NCBI RefSeq assembly: GCF_013488225.1 | Contig: NZ_CP041240.1 | Coordinates: 372,001 to 436,000, forward strand | Direction of reading: 5' to 3' | DNA from: Sinorhizobium mexicanum | Lineage (GTDB): Bacteria > Pseudomonadota > Alphaproteobacteria > Rhizobiales > Rhizobiaceae | DNA length: 64,000 nt | The notes under the pieces: generated by a model | The model's database searches: none | What the model was told of the DNA's origin: nothing | Seen by the model: the letters and a program-made list of their open reading frames with translations, nothing else | Shown here: piece by piece, positions 1 through 7,934 of the stretch | Layout: each line of letters starts with the position of its first letter | Numbering within the stretch: the first letter of the stretch is position 1 | Program-made: the position numbers and the translations under genes

Positions 1-1753
1 CCTGAAGACTGCTGATTACCGCCGCGACTTCAGGAGTATACTTCGAGCCTTGACCATTGAAATATTTAACCTTGGCCTTCATCATTTCGAAATGAGGCAG
101 CTGCTGCGAGACAAGACGGATGAATGGAATGCAGGGCGGCGTCAGCTGGTAAACAGTTTCCCCTTGCTCATCTTCTGCCGTGGACAAAAAAACGCTGGCG
201 CACTCGCTGAGAGCGTCGCGAATCTGTTCTGTTGTAAATTGAAAAAGACTTGACAACGTTGTAAAGCTGACTGGCTCCTCAACTAAATAGAGCGCACCCA
301 GAACGTGGCGCGACTTCCCGCTTCGATCCAGCCGGTCATATTCACGTTGATAGAGATACCGCCGAGATTCATTTCCCCCCTTGTCCCGGAAAAGTTCCAA
401 TGCCTGCGTGTAGTTGCCGCAAAAGCGCCTGAGCCCAACCACTGTCTCTATGAGAAGAGGCAACAGATTTGTCTCAGTTGCTATCTGGTGTACGATTTCA
501 GGTTGCGGGTGGGGAACATCGAACTGTTTACAGCACACTTCGAGGAACGCAAAAAACTCTGATTCCGCGTCGAGTCCGGGAACGCTCAAGGACGAGGTTA
601 ACGCGTGTTGCGGCGGATAACGAAGCGTGTACAGAATTCGCGTTCGTTTTTTAGCGAGTACCGATTTGATGAAAAGGCTCTCTTCGCCGGTTTCTAACCC
701 GCGGCGGCTCAAGGCATCGATATCATCCAGTACGATCAAACCGGAGAACTCGCTGAACAGCTCGTCAAGCGTCCGCGAAATCTCGCCGTCGGACGCGTCC
801 GAGGCATCTCTGAGGCTCATCATCCCGGAGTGGTGAATTATCTGGACGAACTCTTCGCGTGCATTGGAAAATTGGCGAAGCGCAAACGACTGTTCTTTAC
901 CGCTGAGTGGGTTTAGCTCGGTCTCTTTGCCGGAAATGAAGATGACGTAGTCCAGACGATCGCCAGACCTACTTCTCACACCGTGTCCATGTTCGGCGAG
1001 AATGCGAGCGAACTCGAAAGCGAGTGTGCTCTTTCCCGACCCACCAGGGCCGTGAAGGTAGAGCCGCGGATTTTCGCCCGCCACGAACCAATTCCAGAGG
1101 GTCGAAAGCAGATCACCTCTGTTGATGAACTCCTTCATCGTCGCTGGCGATGGTGGAAATGAGCGGTGAACCGGGAATCGGGACGCCTCATCGCTATCCG
1201 CGGGCAGCAGCTGGCGCTCGGAATATAAGAGAGCAAGATGGCGGGGTTCAGCTTGAAGAACCTCGTGCCTATCGCGAACCCATAGCGTTCCCGCCCGGTA
1301 TTTACCGACTTCTCTTTGAAGTCGCGCCGGTAGCTCTCCGCCCCTTTTGGGAACCAAGATCACCGCAACCTGTTTGTCGGACAGGCCGGGAACTCGATAG
1401 ACCTTAGATAGGCATTCAATATTGATAGCAGCAAAGTCGGTGAGGGCTCGATTAAAGCTTTCAACGTCGAACGGGCCGGCTACTCCTTCTACCGTTAGTG
1501 CTCTGTCCTTAACGCCCACGACGATGATCCCGCCAAAGCTGTTGTAGAAGCCAAGAGCCAACCTTACAAAACCGACGCCATAGCTCTCAGTGAAATTATG
1601 CGGGACCGTTTCTTTGTAGTCGAGAATATAGCCTTCCTGAGAATGGAACCGCGCCTCATCCTGACTCCAAATCGATCGGAAAAGTCCATCGAAAGTGGCC
1701 GGAAGCTGCACGTCTTTAATGGCTGAAATAATCCCCGCTAATTCTTCCCGCAT
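1..1753 (-). CDS. Schlafen/AlbA_2 domain plus STAND-type NTPase (partial, runs off left edge)
   Basis: An uninterrupted reading frame runs leftward from an ATG at 1753 to the window edge, giving 584 residues without a stop. Residues about 1-150 look like an AlbA_2/Schlafen domain: a DYKET motif, then NSFGGIIVVGVKD. A P-loop, GPGGSGKST, lies near residue 235 and a Walker B, LIVLDDIDAL, near residue 337. These are followed by helical sequence with a short winged-helix-like stretch (VSFTTLSSLFQFTTEQIRDA). The order effector-like domain, NTPase, winged helix is that of STAND ATPases, many of which act in bacterial immunity; that role is inferred here. GGGGGA sits upstream of ATG 1753. In-frame ATGs at 1828 and 1864 are alternative starts. 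The C-terminal sensor region lies outside the window. Confidence 0.8.
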   Translation of the reverse strand, partial: MREELAGIISAIKDVQLPATFDGLFRSIWSQDEARFHSQEGYILDYKETVPHNFTESYGVGFVRLALGFYNSFGGIIVVGVKDRALTVEGVAGPFDVESFNRALTDFAAINIECLSKVYRVPGLSDKQVAVILVPKRGGELPARLQREVGKYRAGTLWVRDRHEVLQAEPRHLALLYSERQLLPADSDEASRFPVHRSFPPSPATMKEFINRGDLLSTLWNWFVAGENPRLYLHGPGGSGKSTLAFEFARILAEHGHGVRSRSGDRLDYVIFISGKETELNPLSGKEQSFALRQFSNAREEFVQIIHHSGMMSLRDASDASDGEISRTLDELFSEFSGLIVLDDIDALSRRGLETGEESLFIKSVLAKKRTRILYTLRYPPQHALTSSLSVPGLDAESEFFAFLEVCCKQFDVPHPQPEIVHQIATETNLLPLLIETVVGLRRFCGNYTQALELFRDKGGNESRRYLYQREYDRLDRSGKSRHVLGALYLVEEPVSFTTLSSLFQFTTEQIRDALSECASVFLSTAEDEQGETVYQLTPPCIPFIRLVSQQLPHFEMMKAKVKYFNGQGSKYTPEVAAVISSLQ

Positions 1754-2132
1754 TCCAGTCCCCCGAAGCCCGATTCGTGACGAGAACGCTACTACAAGTT
1801 TTAGTCCTTTCCCAAGGCTAGTCGGCATATGCACAGACGAACCAAACGGCTTGGAGGAAGCCATCGCCTCGTGTGCGCGCGTCCTGAACTTTGAATGTTT
1901 AATCCATGTTAACTATGGGAACCTACGCGTGATTTCGCACGAGACAGAAGTTAAGTGGGCATAGACTTCCGTCAGCCGGACAAAAACTACTACTGCAGCT
2001 CACTATCGATAGGTTTCCAGTATCGATAATCATCGTTATTCCGCGTATATCTTCGTACAAGGCGGAAATTTATACATAATTCTATTACTGCAAGCATCCG
2101 ACTTAATCGGGAGAAAGCGGAACAACGTACTT

Positions 2133-2187
2133 CTGTTATTTCCAACATCTACGCGGTCCGCGGCAATGGCACTCCTGGAAATAACAG
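2133..2187. repeat. 12-bp perfect inverted repeat
   Basis: CTGTTATTTCCA at 2133-2144 is the exact reverse complement of TGGAAATAACAG at 2176-2187. The 31-nt loop contains the near-palindrome CGCGGTCCGCG. It lies upstream of the Schlafen/STAND gene, which reads the other way. It could be a regulatory site or the scar of a mobile element. Confidence 0.6.
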
Positions 2188-2460
2188 GCACGGCGACAGT
2201 AGGCGACTTGCCGGCTTAAACAAAACAACCCCGTCGGTTAGACGGTGGCGACCGAGTTATGTTGGAATTGGTTGCGAGGGTAGTTTTTGAACCTGTGGTC
2301 TTGAGCGGAATCGAACCGCGGGCCCGGCGAACACGTCATGCTGTTGACGTTGATACATTGTGCGATCTGTTGAGCACGGAACGGGGATCATACCCAAATA
2401 CGCTGCGTCAAAGGCGCTACGGCTGCTCTCGACCTCGCGACGGTCGTTGCCGTGCAGATA

Positions 2461-2589
2461 ACTGAACGGTGGCAGCCGACACTGCTCCCTGACGCGCTGG
2501 GAGACTATGTCACGCAGGACAACCCGGTTCGCGTCAATGCCGCCGACCCGCGAATTGCAACGGGTACTCTGAGAAAGACGGCGCAATAG
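2461..2589 (+). pseudogene. transposase N-terminal remnant (IS1182-like)
   Basis: One frame reads ERWQPTLLPDALGDYVTQDN followed by PVRVNAADP and then drifts to a stop at 2587-2589. This resembles the N-terminus of IS1182-type DDE transposases, which carry a LLPDxLxDYVxxDNPVRVIDAFVD block near the start. Only about 25 residues match before similarity is lost, so this is a fragment with no function. Confidence 0.55.
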
Positions 2590-2620
2590 AAGGAAAATTG
2601 CGTGCGCGAAGGCCTATCCG
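2576..2620. repeat. copy 1 of a 45-bp repeated element
   Basis: The sequence matches 4747-4792 with about three differences. It contains GCGCAAT and ATTGCG arms around GAAGGAAA, so each copy can fold into a short hairpin. Two copies flanking the omptin gene suggest the end of a small mobile element or a recombination scar. Confidence 0.6.
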
Positions 2621-3106
2621 GCCACGCCGCGCCAACATGGCTAAGCGGCGATGCCAGCAGCGTGCCCTGATGAGTATCGCCGCATCGAAACCGCTGGATC
2701 AAGATCGAACATGGCCGCGCCCACGCCACCACCAAACGTGTGCCATGTGGAGGACGCATTACCGAGAGGACCTGGGACGCCGACGCCGCAGACTACGCAC
2801 TCGTCCCGCGGTCTCGCGCGACAGGACGCCGAGAACCGGCAGCCGTCGGTGATGGTACGTCGTACTTCGACAGTCGAGTCATCTGTCTCTTGTCCTCGCT
2901 CCGCCAACTGCGACGGCCTGAAGCGGATCAGCTACTTGCGGGCGGTGCGCTCATTGACGCCCGAGGCCGGCTGCTTTGACAACAGCGAGGACCATTCCGA
3001 TCATTGTATAGTCGCCTCGTCCATGTGGCCGGAAATGGCTATCCCGTGAGAGCAGTTCGCCTCTTAACTGGCCACAAACCCGAAGTTGCTACACCGGTTC
3101 CAGGAA

Positions 3107-4066
3107 TCAAAACGTGAGTTTGAAGCCGCCCGATATCGTAAAGGCCTGGAGGTCCATGCCGGCCAAATTCTTGTAGATTCCTGTCGCGGTATCCTTCGAC
3201 TTATCCACCGTCATGTCGCCTTTCTCGCGAAAATACTTATCAAAATTTCCGGCCAGGAAAAGGTTGACGCGGTCAGTGACTTGATAATTGGCCTTGGCGC
3301 CGAACGAGACGAAGGGCTCCGTACCGAATTCGCCTTTGCTATGCATTGTGCGCAGCCAGTGGTCGTCGATCTCACTTGCATCGATCCCGAGGCCTCCGCG
3401 CAGCAGACCGGAGAGAGTCCAATCGCCGAGTCTAGTGATTACTTCAGCGCCGAGGAAAACGCCCGGATAACGCTGTTCGTAGCTGATGATGCCTTTCCCG
3501 GGCTCGAAAATTTCCTGGGTGTCTCGGAAGGCCCTACCGCTATAGATAAAGGTGCCGCCATAGGCGGTCCATTTCACGTCGGTGTACTTGAAGCCACCAT
3601 GCAGGTTGATGGTTGTGGCATCGTTGATCCTAAAGTCGCGACCGGCTGCAATATCAAGATTGATGTAGCGATCAAGCGAGGTGTCGGGGCTTATGTCTCG
3701 TGACGCCCAATCCCCCGGACCGAAGCCCGGCGAAAAACCATACCAATCATAATCCTCCATGTGGCTCTCGCCCGAGAGCCCGATCACAGAGTTGGCTGCG
3801 ATGGTCCAGCTGTTACCAAGCTCAGCCTTCAAGCCGGTCGTCAGAACTGGCGCATCGCTTTCCCAGATCAGTGCGCTGACATGATTGCCCGCGAAGTCGT
3901 AGACAAGCTCGTTGGCCCTAAGCTGAGTGTAGCCGACACCACCAACAAGTACGAAGCTGCTGTCGGGCGCAGCATAGATCGTTTCGTCGGCCGCCACGGC
4001 GACTGTCGAAGTTGCGCAGAAAGCGCCGAAAACAAAAACTGGGAATGATGCCGTGAAGCGACGCAT
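3107..4066 (-). CDS. omptin-family outer-membrane aspartyl protease
   Basis: The product has 319 residues from ATG 4066, close to the usual omptin length; an ORF extension to 4318 has no family similarity. Residues 1-26 form a signal peptide ending AVAA. The rest is a ten-strand barrel-like sequence. The catalytic residues expected from OmpT are present: D105 and D107 in DYDW, and D234 and H236 in IDDHW. The C-terminus ends in KLTF, an outer-membrane signature. Omptins cleave peptides and surface proteins outside the cell, often next to basic residues, and can degrade antimicrobial peptides. In a symbiosis plasmid that could mean protection against host peptides, or processing of the neighbouring Cys-rich peptides; both are inference. 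A remnant of a second copy lies at 30408-30462. Confidence 0.9.
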   Translation of the reverse strand: MRRFTASFPVFVFGAFCATSTVAVAADETIYAAPDSSFVLVGGVGYTQLRANELVYDFAGNHVSALIWESDAPVLTTGLKAELGNSWTIAANSVIGLSGESHMEDYDWYGFSPGFGPGDWASRDISPDTSLDRYINLDIAAGRDFRINDATTINLHGGFKYTDVKWTAYGGTFIYSGRAFRDTQEIFEPGKGIISYEQRYPGVFLGAEVITRLGDWTLSGLLRGGLGIDASEIDDHWLRTMHSKGEFGTEPFVSFGAKANYQVTDRVNLFLAGNFDKYFREKGDMTVDKSKDTATGIYKNLAGMDLQAFTISGGFKLTF

Positions 4067-5251
4067 TACGCGGGCCGTGCCTGCCGCAAGCTCCGCTGAA
4101 CTTTTTGCTTGGCTAAGCGACGTCGCTGCAGCATTGCGTTGCGAGCTGCCGGCCAGTTGGAGCAATTCGGACGTGGCATCGCACGGTAATGAGTTTGCAA
4201 AGTTCGCCGCATTCCGTCCGTAATCTTCATGCCGATGAATCCTGATGTGAAGTGCCATTTGACCCTTTCCTGAAGGTCGACCACATTGGCCGTTAGTGAG
4301 CGAGCTCTGCCTCACCACAAAGACTGTACAGTCACACCGGCACAGCTAGCGTCGGGGGTTACATCGGCTAACGCCGTCGTCGCGGCGACCACCGTATGCT
4401 GGCGAGCCGTTTCTCATCCGAAGGCAGTGCGTTTGCGGAATGGCAAGCAAGCATTGTGCCGATGGAAACGTTGTTGCAGATCAACTGGATCGCACCCATG
4501 GCATCTTGTGCGATGTCTGACAGTTGTCGAAGTTCTAACAACGCGTGTAACCGGTAGAGCGTGCGCTTTGTCGTCTCCCGCCCCGTATGAAGCTGGAGCC
4601 ATCACCGTCAGCGACAGTGTAGGCTCCTGAGCACGATAACGACGTGGGTTATGACGCATGGCGCACCTCCGCCGTCTTCCTCGTGCGGTGCGTTCCAGCA
4701 CTTGGCACACAGGTGTCCGCGGATTGCCCCCTGAACCGACTGAACCAGACGGCGCAATCGAAGGAAAATTGCGTGCGCGAAGGTTTATCCGGCGCCGCTT
4801 GGTTGGCCACTCGATAGGTAGATCAGCGGTTTGGCGCCTTTGAATTAGACTGCAGTACATCACCACGTGTCAGACTGGTTCTGACCATAGTTCATGAGCC
4901 CACCCGCGGCAGTCATAGGACGGAACTCACCCATCACGGTCTGACTACTGAATAGTCGCTGCTTTGAAGAAGCGGCCTCTCGCACGGCAGATGTACCAGC
5001 ACCACAACGGGTTAAAACAAATGAAACAACCCTAAATATACTAGCACTGCCACAGTCAACCTTCGTTGCCCAGTCCCTTCGCCCGTGGCTTGAACGAACA
5101 CGGCTTGCTGCCCCAACCCTGCCATCGGGGAAGGCCCCCGTCGACAACGCAACAATGCCCACGCCCACTATAGAGGGAAGCTTTCGCAGTAACTCCCGGC
5201 AAATTTTATCTAACTCATTCTACTTACCTCCTCTCAGGTCGGCGCTCTTGG
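4067..5251. other. intergenic without a recognisable gene
   Basis: About 1.2 kb separates the omptin gene from the last small peptide gene. It carries the second copy of the 45-bp repeat (4747-4792). Short frames on both strands show no recognisable motif, and none has the PGFTAE leader of the peptide genes to the right. Confidence 0.5.
4747..4792. repeat. copy 2 of a 45-bp repeated element
   Basis: Nearly identical to 2576-2620, in the same orientation: AGACGGCGCAAT, one variable base, GAAGGAAAATTGCGTGCGCG, then AAGG and TATCCGG. Confidence 0.6.
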
Positions 5252-5503
5252 CTATAAACACACCCAATAGCAATCCGCTGGATAGCATCCATATCTCCCA
5301 CATATCCAGCGACACCTAAGATAGCATTGCTCAGGTTCTATTGTTATTTCCCCAAGGCCACCACCAAAACCTGTCGCAACAGCCTGGGGTATAACTATCG
5401 AACTGCTTCCTTCCGTAGCCGAACCAGCCCCAATATCGTATTTTCTGCCGCTCTCGGAGAGCGCGGTTTCAGCGGTAAATCCCGGCATTTTCCTTGTATT
5501 CAT
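5252..5503 (-). CDS. putative RiPP-like precursor peptide 1 (Cys-rich)
   Basis: The product has 83 residues from the ATG at 5503, chosen because AAAAAGGA lies 8 nt upstream; an ATG at 5512 overlaps that ribosome site. The N-terminus carries MPGFTAETALSES, the block shared with the three other small genes in this row, followed by SSIVIPQ and a Gly-rich spacer. The tail from residue about 58 has six cysteines with regular spacing (CX3CX3CX4CX4CX3C) and several Tyr/Trp. The plan is conserved leader, VIPQ element, glycine spacer, variable Cys-rich core. It is the last gene of the minus-strand cluster starting at 8859. The peptide-precursor role is inference from this architecture and the neighbouring PatA/PatG-like proteins. 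Confidence 0.72.
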   Translation of the reverse strand: MNTRKMPGFTAETALSESGRKYDIGAGSATEGSSSIVIPQAVATGFGGGLGEITIEPEQCYLRCRWICGRYGCYPADCYWVCL

Positions 5504-5630
5504 TGGGAACATCCTTTTTCGCTAAGTTAGCTTCATCGATAAATGTGGCGACAGCTTCGTCACTATGCACAAAACTACTCCAATAGAACGTAGACGATCC
5601 GTCGAAAAGAAAATCCCAGAAATCTTATTA

Positions 5631-5903
5631 CTATGCAGTTATAATTGTTGGTTCACACGCTCCGGAGTTTACGCACGCATCGAAACATGCGTGAAAGTCT
5701 CCAGTTATGAGGGTGCACAAACCAACGCAAACGGTGCACGACCAAAAGCCCCCCAGCCCCCTTCCCCCAGTGCCTATGCGTACTTGAGGAATAACGCTCT
5801 TCCCCCCACCGCTGTAGGTTTGAGTTGCTACGCACTGGTAGCGCCGACTCCTCTTGTAGAGAGAGGTTTCCGCCGTAAATCCTGGCGTTCTTGACGTACT
5901 CAT
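5631..5903 (-). CDS. putative RiPP-like precursor peptide 2 (Cys-rich)
   Basis: The product has 90 residues. AAAGGAG lies 7 nt before ATG 5903, a strong ribosome site. TPGFTAETSLYKRSRRY at the N-terminus matches the shared leader block, and KSVIPQ comes at about residue 36. A Gly-rich stretch (RIGTGGRGLGG) leads into a core with six cysteines: CTVCVGLC, then CFDACVNSGAC. A second frame (5653-5910) overlaps it but lacks the leader. It lies 127 nt upstream of peptide 1 and 118 nt downstream of peptide 3. Leader conserved and core different is typical of precursor families in ribosomal peptide clusters. Confidence 0.72.
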   Translation of the reverse strand: MSTSRTPGFTAETSLYKRSRRYQCVATQTYSGGGKSVIPQVRIGTGGRGLGGFWSCTVCVGLCTLITGDFHACFDACVNSGACEPTIITA

Positions 5904-6021
5904 CTTGCATCTCCTTTAGGTTTAATGGTCATAGTACGGAGAAATCGTAGTAACCAGGACATCCCGCCCCCCTCGGCCGATTGTAGGTGCTGCTCAGGTT
6001 ACACACCTGATGGTCCAGTTC

Positions 6022-6288
6022 TCATTTTCGTCCTCTTTGGCGCGCCACCTCCAAGTCGCCTAAAGCAAGGCCTGCTCCGCACTTCTGGGCGAATCGCAGC
6101 CAACAAAGCGCGGCAGCTGCAGGATTCTCTGCAAGCAGAAGGCAGGCGGCAGCATGTAAAGGCCACAACCATCCTTTCGGAGACACCTGCGGTGTCATGA
6201 TGTTTACTGCAGAGGTCGAACTTACAATCGCGTGGTATCCTTGCGACCGATAAAGGCATGCTTCAGCGCCGAATCCTGGCATCTGCAT
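6022..6288 (-). CDS. putative RiPP-like precursor peptide 3, possibly frameshifted in its core
   Basis: AGGAG lies 8 nt before ATG 6288. The N-terminus, MQMPGFGAEACLYRSQGY, matches the shared leader, and IMTPQVSPKG corresponds to the VIPQ element. After this the annotated frame (88 residues in all) is Ala/Leu-rich with few cysteines. The neighbouring frame, reached by a one-base change near 6180, reads FTCCRLPSACRESCSCRALL and resembles the Cys-rich cores of its sisters. The gene may therefore be inactivated by a one-base indel, or its core may truly be of a different type. It sits between peptide genes 2 and 4 on the same strand. Confidence 0.6.
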   Translation of the reverse strand: MQMPGFGAEACLYRSQGYHAIVSSTSAVNIMTPQVSPKGWLWPLHAAACLLLAENPAAAALCWLRFAQKCGAGLALGDLEVARQRGRK

Positions 6289-6489
6289 TTTTCCCGCTCC
6301 TCTCCCGCGGGTTGGCAACGGCCATCGAAAGGCCGACTCCCAGGTTAGCCTTTGACAGCGCACTCCTTGAAATCGCACGGACCGAACCATCGCCGGGTAA
6401 TTTGGGTCGATAAATGATCGCCAAACATGCGATCCCAACGACACCACTATCCCGCCGTTGGACGGGAAGGATAGTGCCGCCGTCCGGCA

Positions 6490-6735
6490 CTACTGTAAGG
6501 CGCCTCCAAGCACGGGTCCCCTAAGGCACCAATAGCAGACCAAACAGCAGCGGTAGCTACCCCAAAAGATGCAGCAACGACACGCGTAATCACAAAAGCC
6601 AAAGCCAGCCAGCCCGCGTGAGGCTGCCAGCTGTTGGGGAACAATTCCACCGCCGCCTTCCGCGAAAGAACTGCCGTAATAGGACTGTCTGGACTGATAC
6701 AGCGCCGCAGTTGCAGTGAAACTCGGCATCGACAT
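6490..6735 (-). CDS. putative RiPP-like precursor peptide 4 (Cys-rich)
   Basis: The product has 81 residues. AAGGAGA precedes ATG 6735 by 6 nt. The leader MSMPSFTATAALYQSRQSY is the most diverged of the four. GGGGIVPQQL marks the end of the leader, and GLAGFGF the glycine-rich spacer. The core holds eight cysteines, including two CC pairs, with many aromatics (CIFWGSYRCCLVCYWC). It starts 34 nt after the stop of the PatG-C-like gene, so it is probably co-transcribed with it. Function is inferred from context only. Confidence 0.72.
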   Translation of the reverse strand: MSMPSFTATAALYQSRQSYYGSSFAEGGGGIVPQQLAASRGLAGFGFCDYACRCCIFWGSYRCCLVCYWCLRGPVLGGALQ

Positions 6736-6769
6736 AGCGCGTCTCCTTGGTCCAAAAGTGAGGTCGATA

Positions 6770-7690
6770 TCAGCGATCGTAGTATGGTGACATCTTGGTC
6801 ACCAAGAACGGGAACTCTTCCGTGACGTCGACACGGCAGAAGAATTTCTCGGTGACGTCGGTCTGCCGGCTGGTGAAGCAGAAGATGACCTCGACGATTT
6901 TGCGAACGCTGCTCAGTAGCGAGGGTCGGACATCGATCGCCGTCAGCGAACTGCTTCGCCCGAAAGCTGCCGCCGCGGTGGCGTAGACGGTCGGGTAGCG
7001 GACGGCGAGATAGTTCAGCGCGCGATGTTCATCCATCGCCCCGGCGTTGTCCGTCATTTGTATGATCCTGTCGAAGAGCTCCTCGGCTGCCGGCCGAAAC
7101 TCCTTTGCGTCAATCTTCTCGGGTTTCGGAATCGACTTTATGAGCGCCTCGCGATCGAACGAGTAGATTTGGTCGAACATCACTATGGGAACCATCAGTC
7201 CGTTACAGAATTCCGGCGGCGCAATGGGGCCACGCAGACCGACGACCACGTCAATGTCATCAGGGCTGGGTGTAGGGCGGATAGCGCCCAGCAATTGACT
7301 GATGTCCACTGGGTCACGAGGTAATAGGATGTAGGTCTCTAAGCCTTGAATACTCAGCACCCAGCATATCTGACGTGCGAGGTAGCGGTTCTCAGGCTTC
7401 GACAGGACCGCATGTAAAGCTTGTTGATCTGTTTTTCCCGCGGTTTCAGCGCGACTGGTGACTTGAGCAAATTCCTTTTCCACGCTGAGCTTTGGAAACC
7501 GCGCTTCAATGCGGCCCGACGCGTATACGTATGACGCGGGCATGGAATCTGCCCCTGTCGGACAGGTGGGACAAGTCACGTCCTTGGACGGCGGATTTGC
7601 TTCGCCCGCAGTCTGCGATGGCAGGATCACAGGAATGTCGGGTCTGTTCGCTCTTGACAGAGTCGTTTCTTCATTCAGCTCACTTGCCAT
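6770..7690 (-). CDS. PatA/PatG C-terminal-domain protein (stand-alone)
   Basis: The product has 306 residues from ATG 7690, which has GGGAGG about 10 nt upstream; the longer frame to 7801 has no ribosome site. After a Pro-rich N-terminus with a CPTC motif comes one long domain: YVYASGRIEARFPKLSVEKE, then ENRYLARQICWVL, GLETYILLPRD, APPEFCNGLMVPI, FDQIYSFD, and a final DVTEEFPFLVTKMSPYYDR. From memory this is the conserved C-terminal domain of the cyanobactin maturation proteases PatA/PatG, whose role is unclear. In those proteins it is fused to the subtilisin domain; here it is a separate gene. The two products together come to roughly 600 residues, near the fused size as I recall it. It lies between the CxxC gene and the peptide genes on one strand. 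Confidence 0.82.
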   Translation of the reverse strand: MASELNEETTLSRANRPDIPVILPSQTAGEANPPSKDVTCPTCPTGADSMPASYVYASGRIEARFPKLSVEKEFAQVTSRAETAGKTDQQALHAVLSKPENRYLARQICWVLSIQGLETYILLPRDPVDISQLLGAIRPTPSPDDIDVVVGLRGPIAPPEFCNGLMVPIVMFDQIYSFDREALIKSIPKPEKIDAKEFRPAAEELFDRIIQMTDNAGAMDEHRALNYLAVRYPTVYATAAAAFGRSSSLTAIDVRPSLLSSVRKIVEVIFCFTSRQTDVTEKFFCRVDVTEEFPFLVTKMSPYYDR

Positions 7691-7712
7691 GGTCTCTTTG
7701 CCTCCCAATAAT

Positions 7713-7934
7713 CTATTTCCCTGAGACACGTCCCGTGAAGACAAGCCAGCGATTGAGCACACTCGCCCTGTGCTCGCACCCACCGCACGGATTGATTCCA
7801 AAGTTACGAGTCACACGCCTGACAACATCGCCAAGGCCAACTTCCTCCTCGGTAACGAACCCCGGCAAGTGCACGCGATAAAGTTGACGCTCAGCGTTTC
7901 CTAGTCCTTCACTTGTGTTTTCATCCTTCGACAT
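7713..7934 (-). CDS. small CxxC protein in the peptide cluster
   Basis: The product has 73 residues. Its ATG at 7934 overlaps the last 14 nt of the protease gene, which implies translational coupling. The middle reads RNFGINPCGGCEHRASVLNR, a compact motif with a CGGC pair, a His and a following amphipathic helix. I have seen similar GI.PCGGC..R...LN motifs in small uncharacterised proteins, but I cannot name a family. The two cysteines could bind metal or act in disulfide exchange, which would suit Cys-rich products encoded downstream; this is speculation. Confidence 0.65.
   Translation of the reverse strand: MSKDENTSEGLGNAERQLYRVHLPGFVTEEEVGLGDVVRRVTRNFGINPCGGCEHRASVLNRWLVFTGRVSGK

Larger units (their letters stand above)
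1754..3106. other. intergenic, mostly decayed sequence
   Basis: No convincing intact gene was seen. The stretch contains a perfect 12-bp inverted repeat (2133-2187), a transposase remnant (2461-2589) and one copy of a repeated palindromic element (2576-2620). Overlapping open frames on both strands between 2257 and 3049 have no recognisable product and look like chance frames in GC-rich DNA. Confidence 0.6.

Noticed and set aside
2257..3049. several overlapping frames in a decayed region
   Set aside because: No shared features with known proteins apart from the short transposase remnant.
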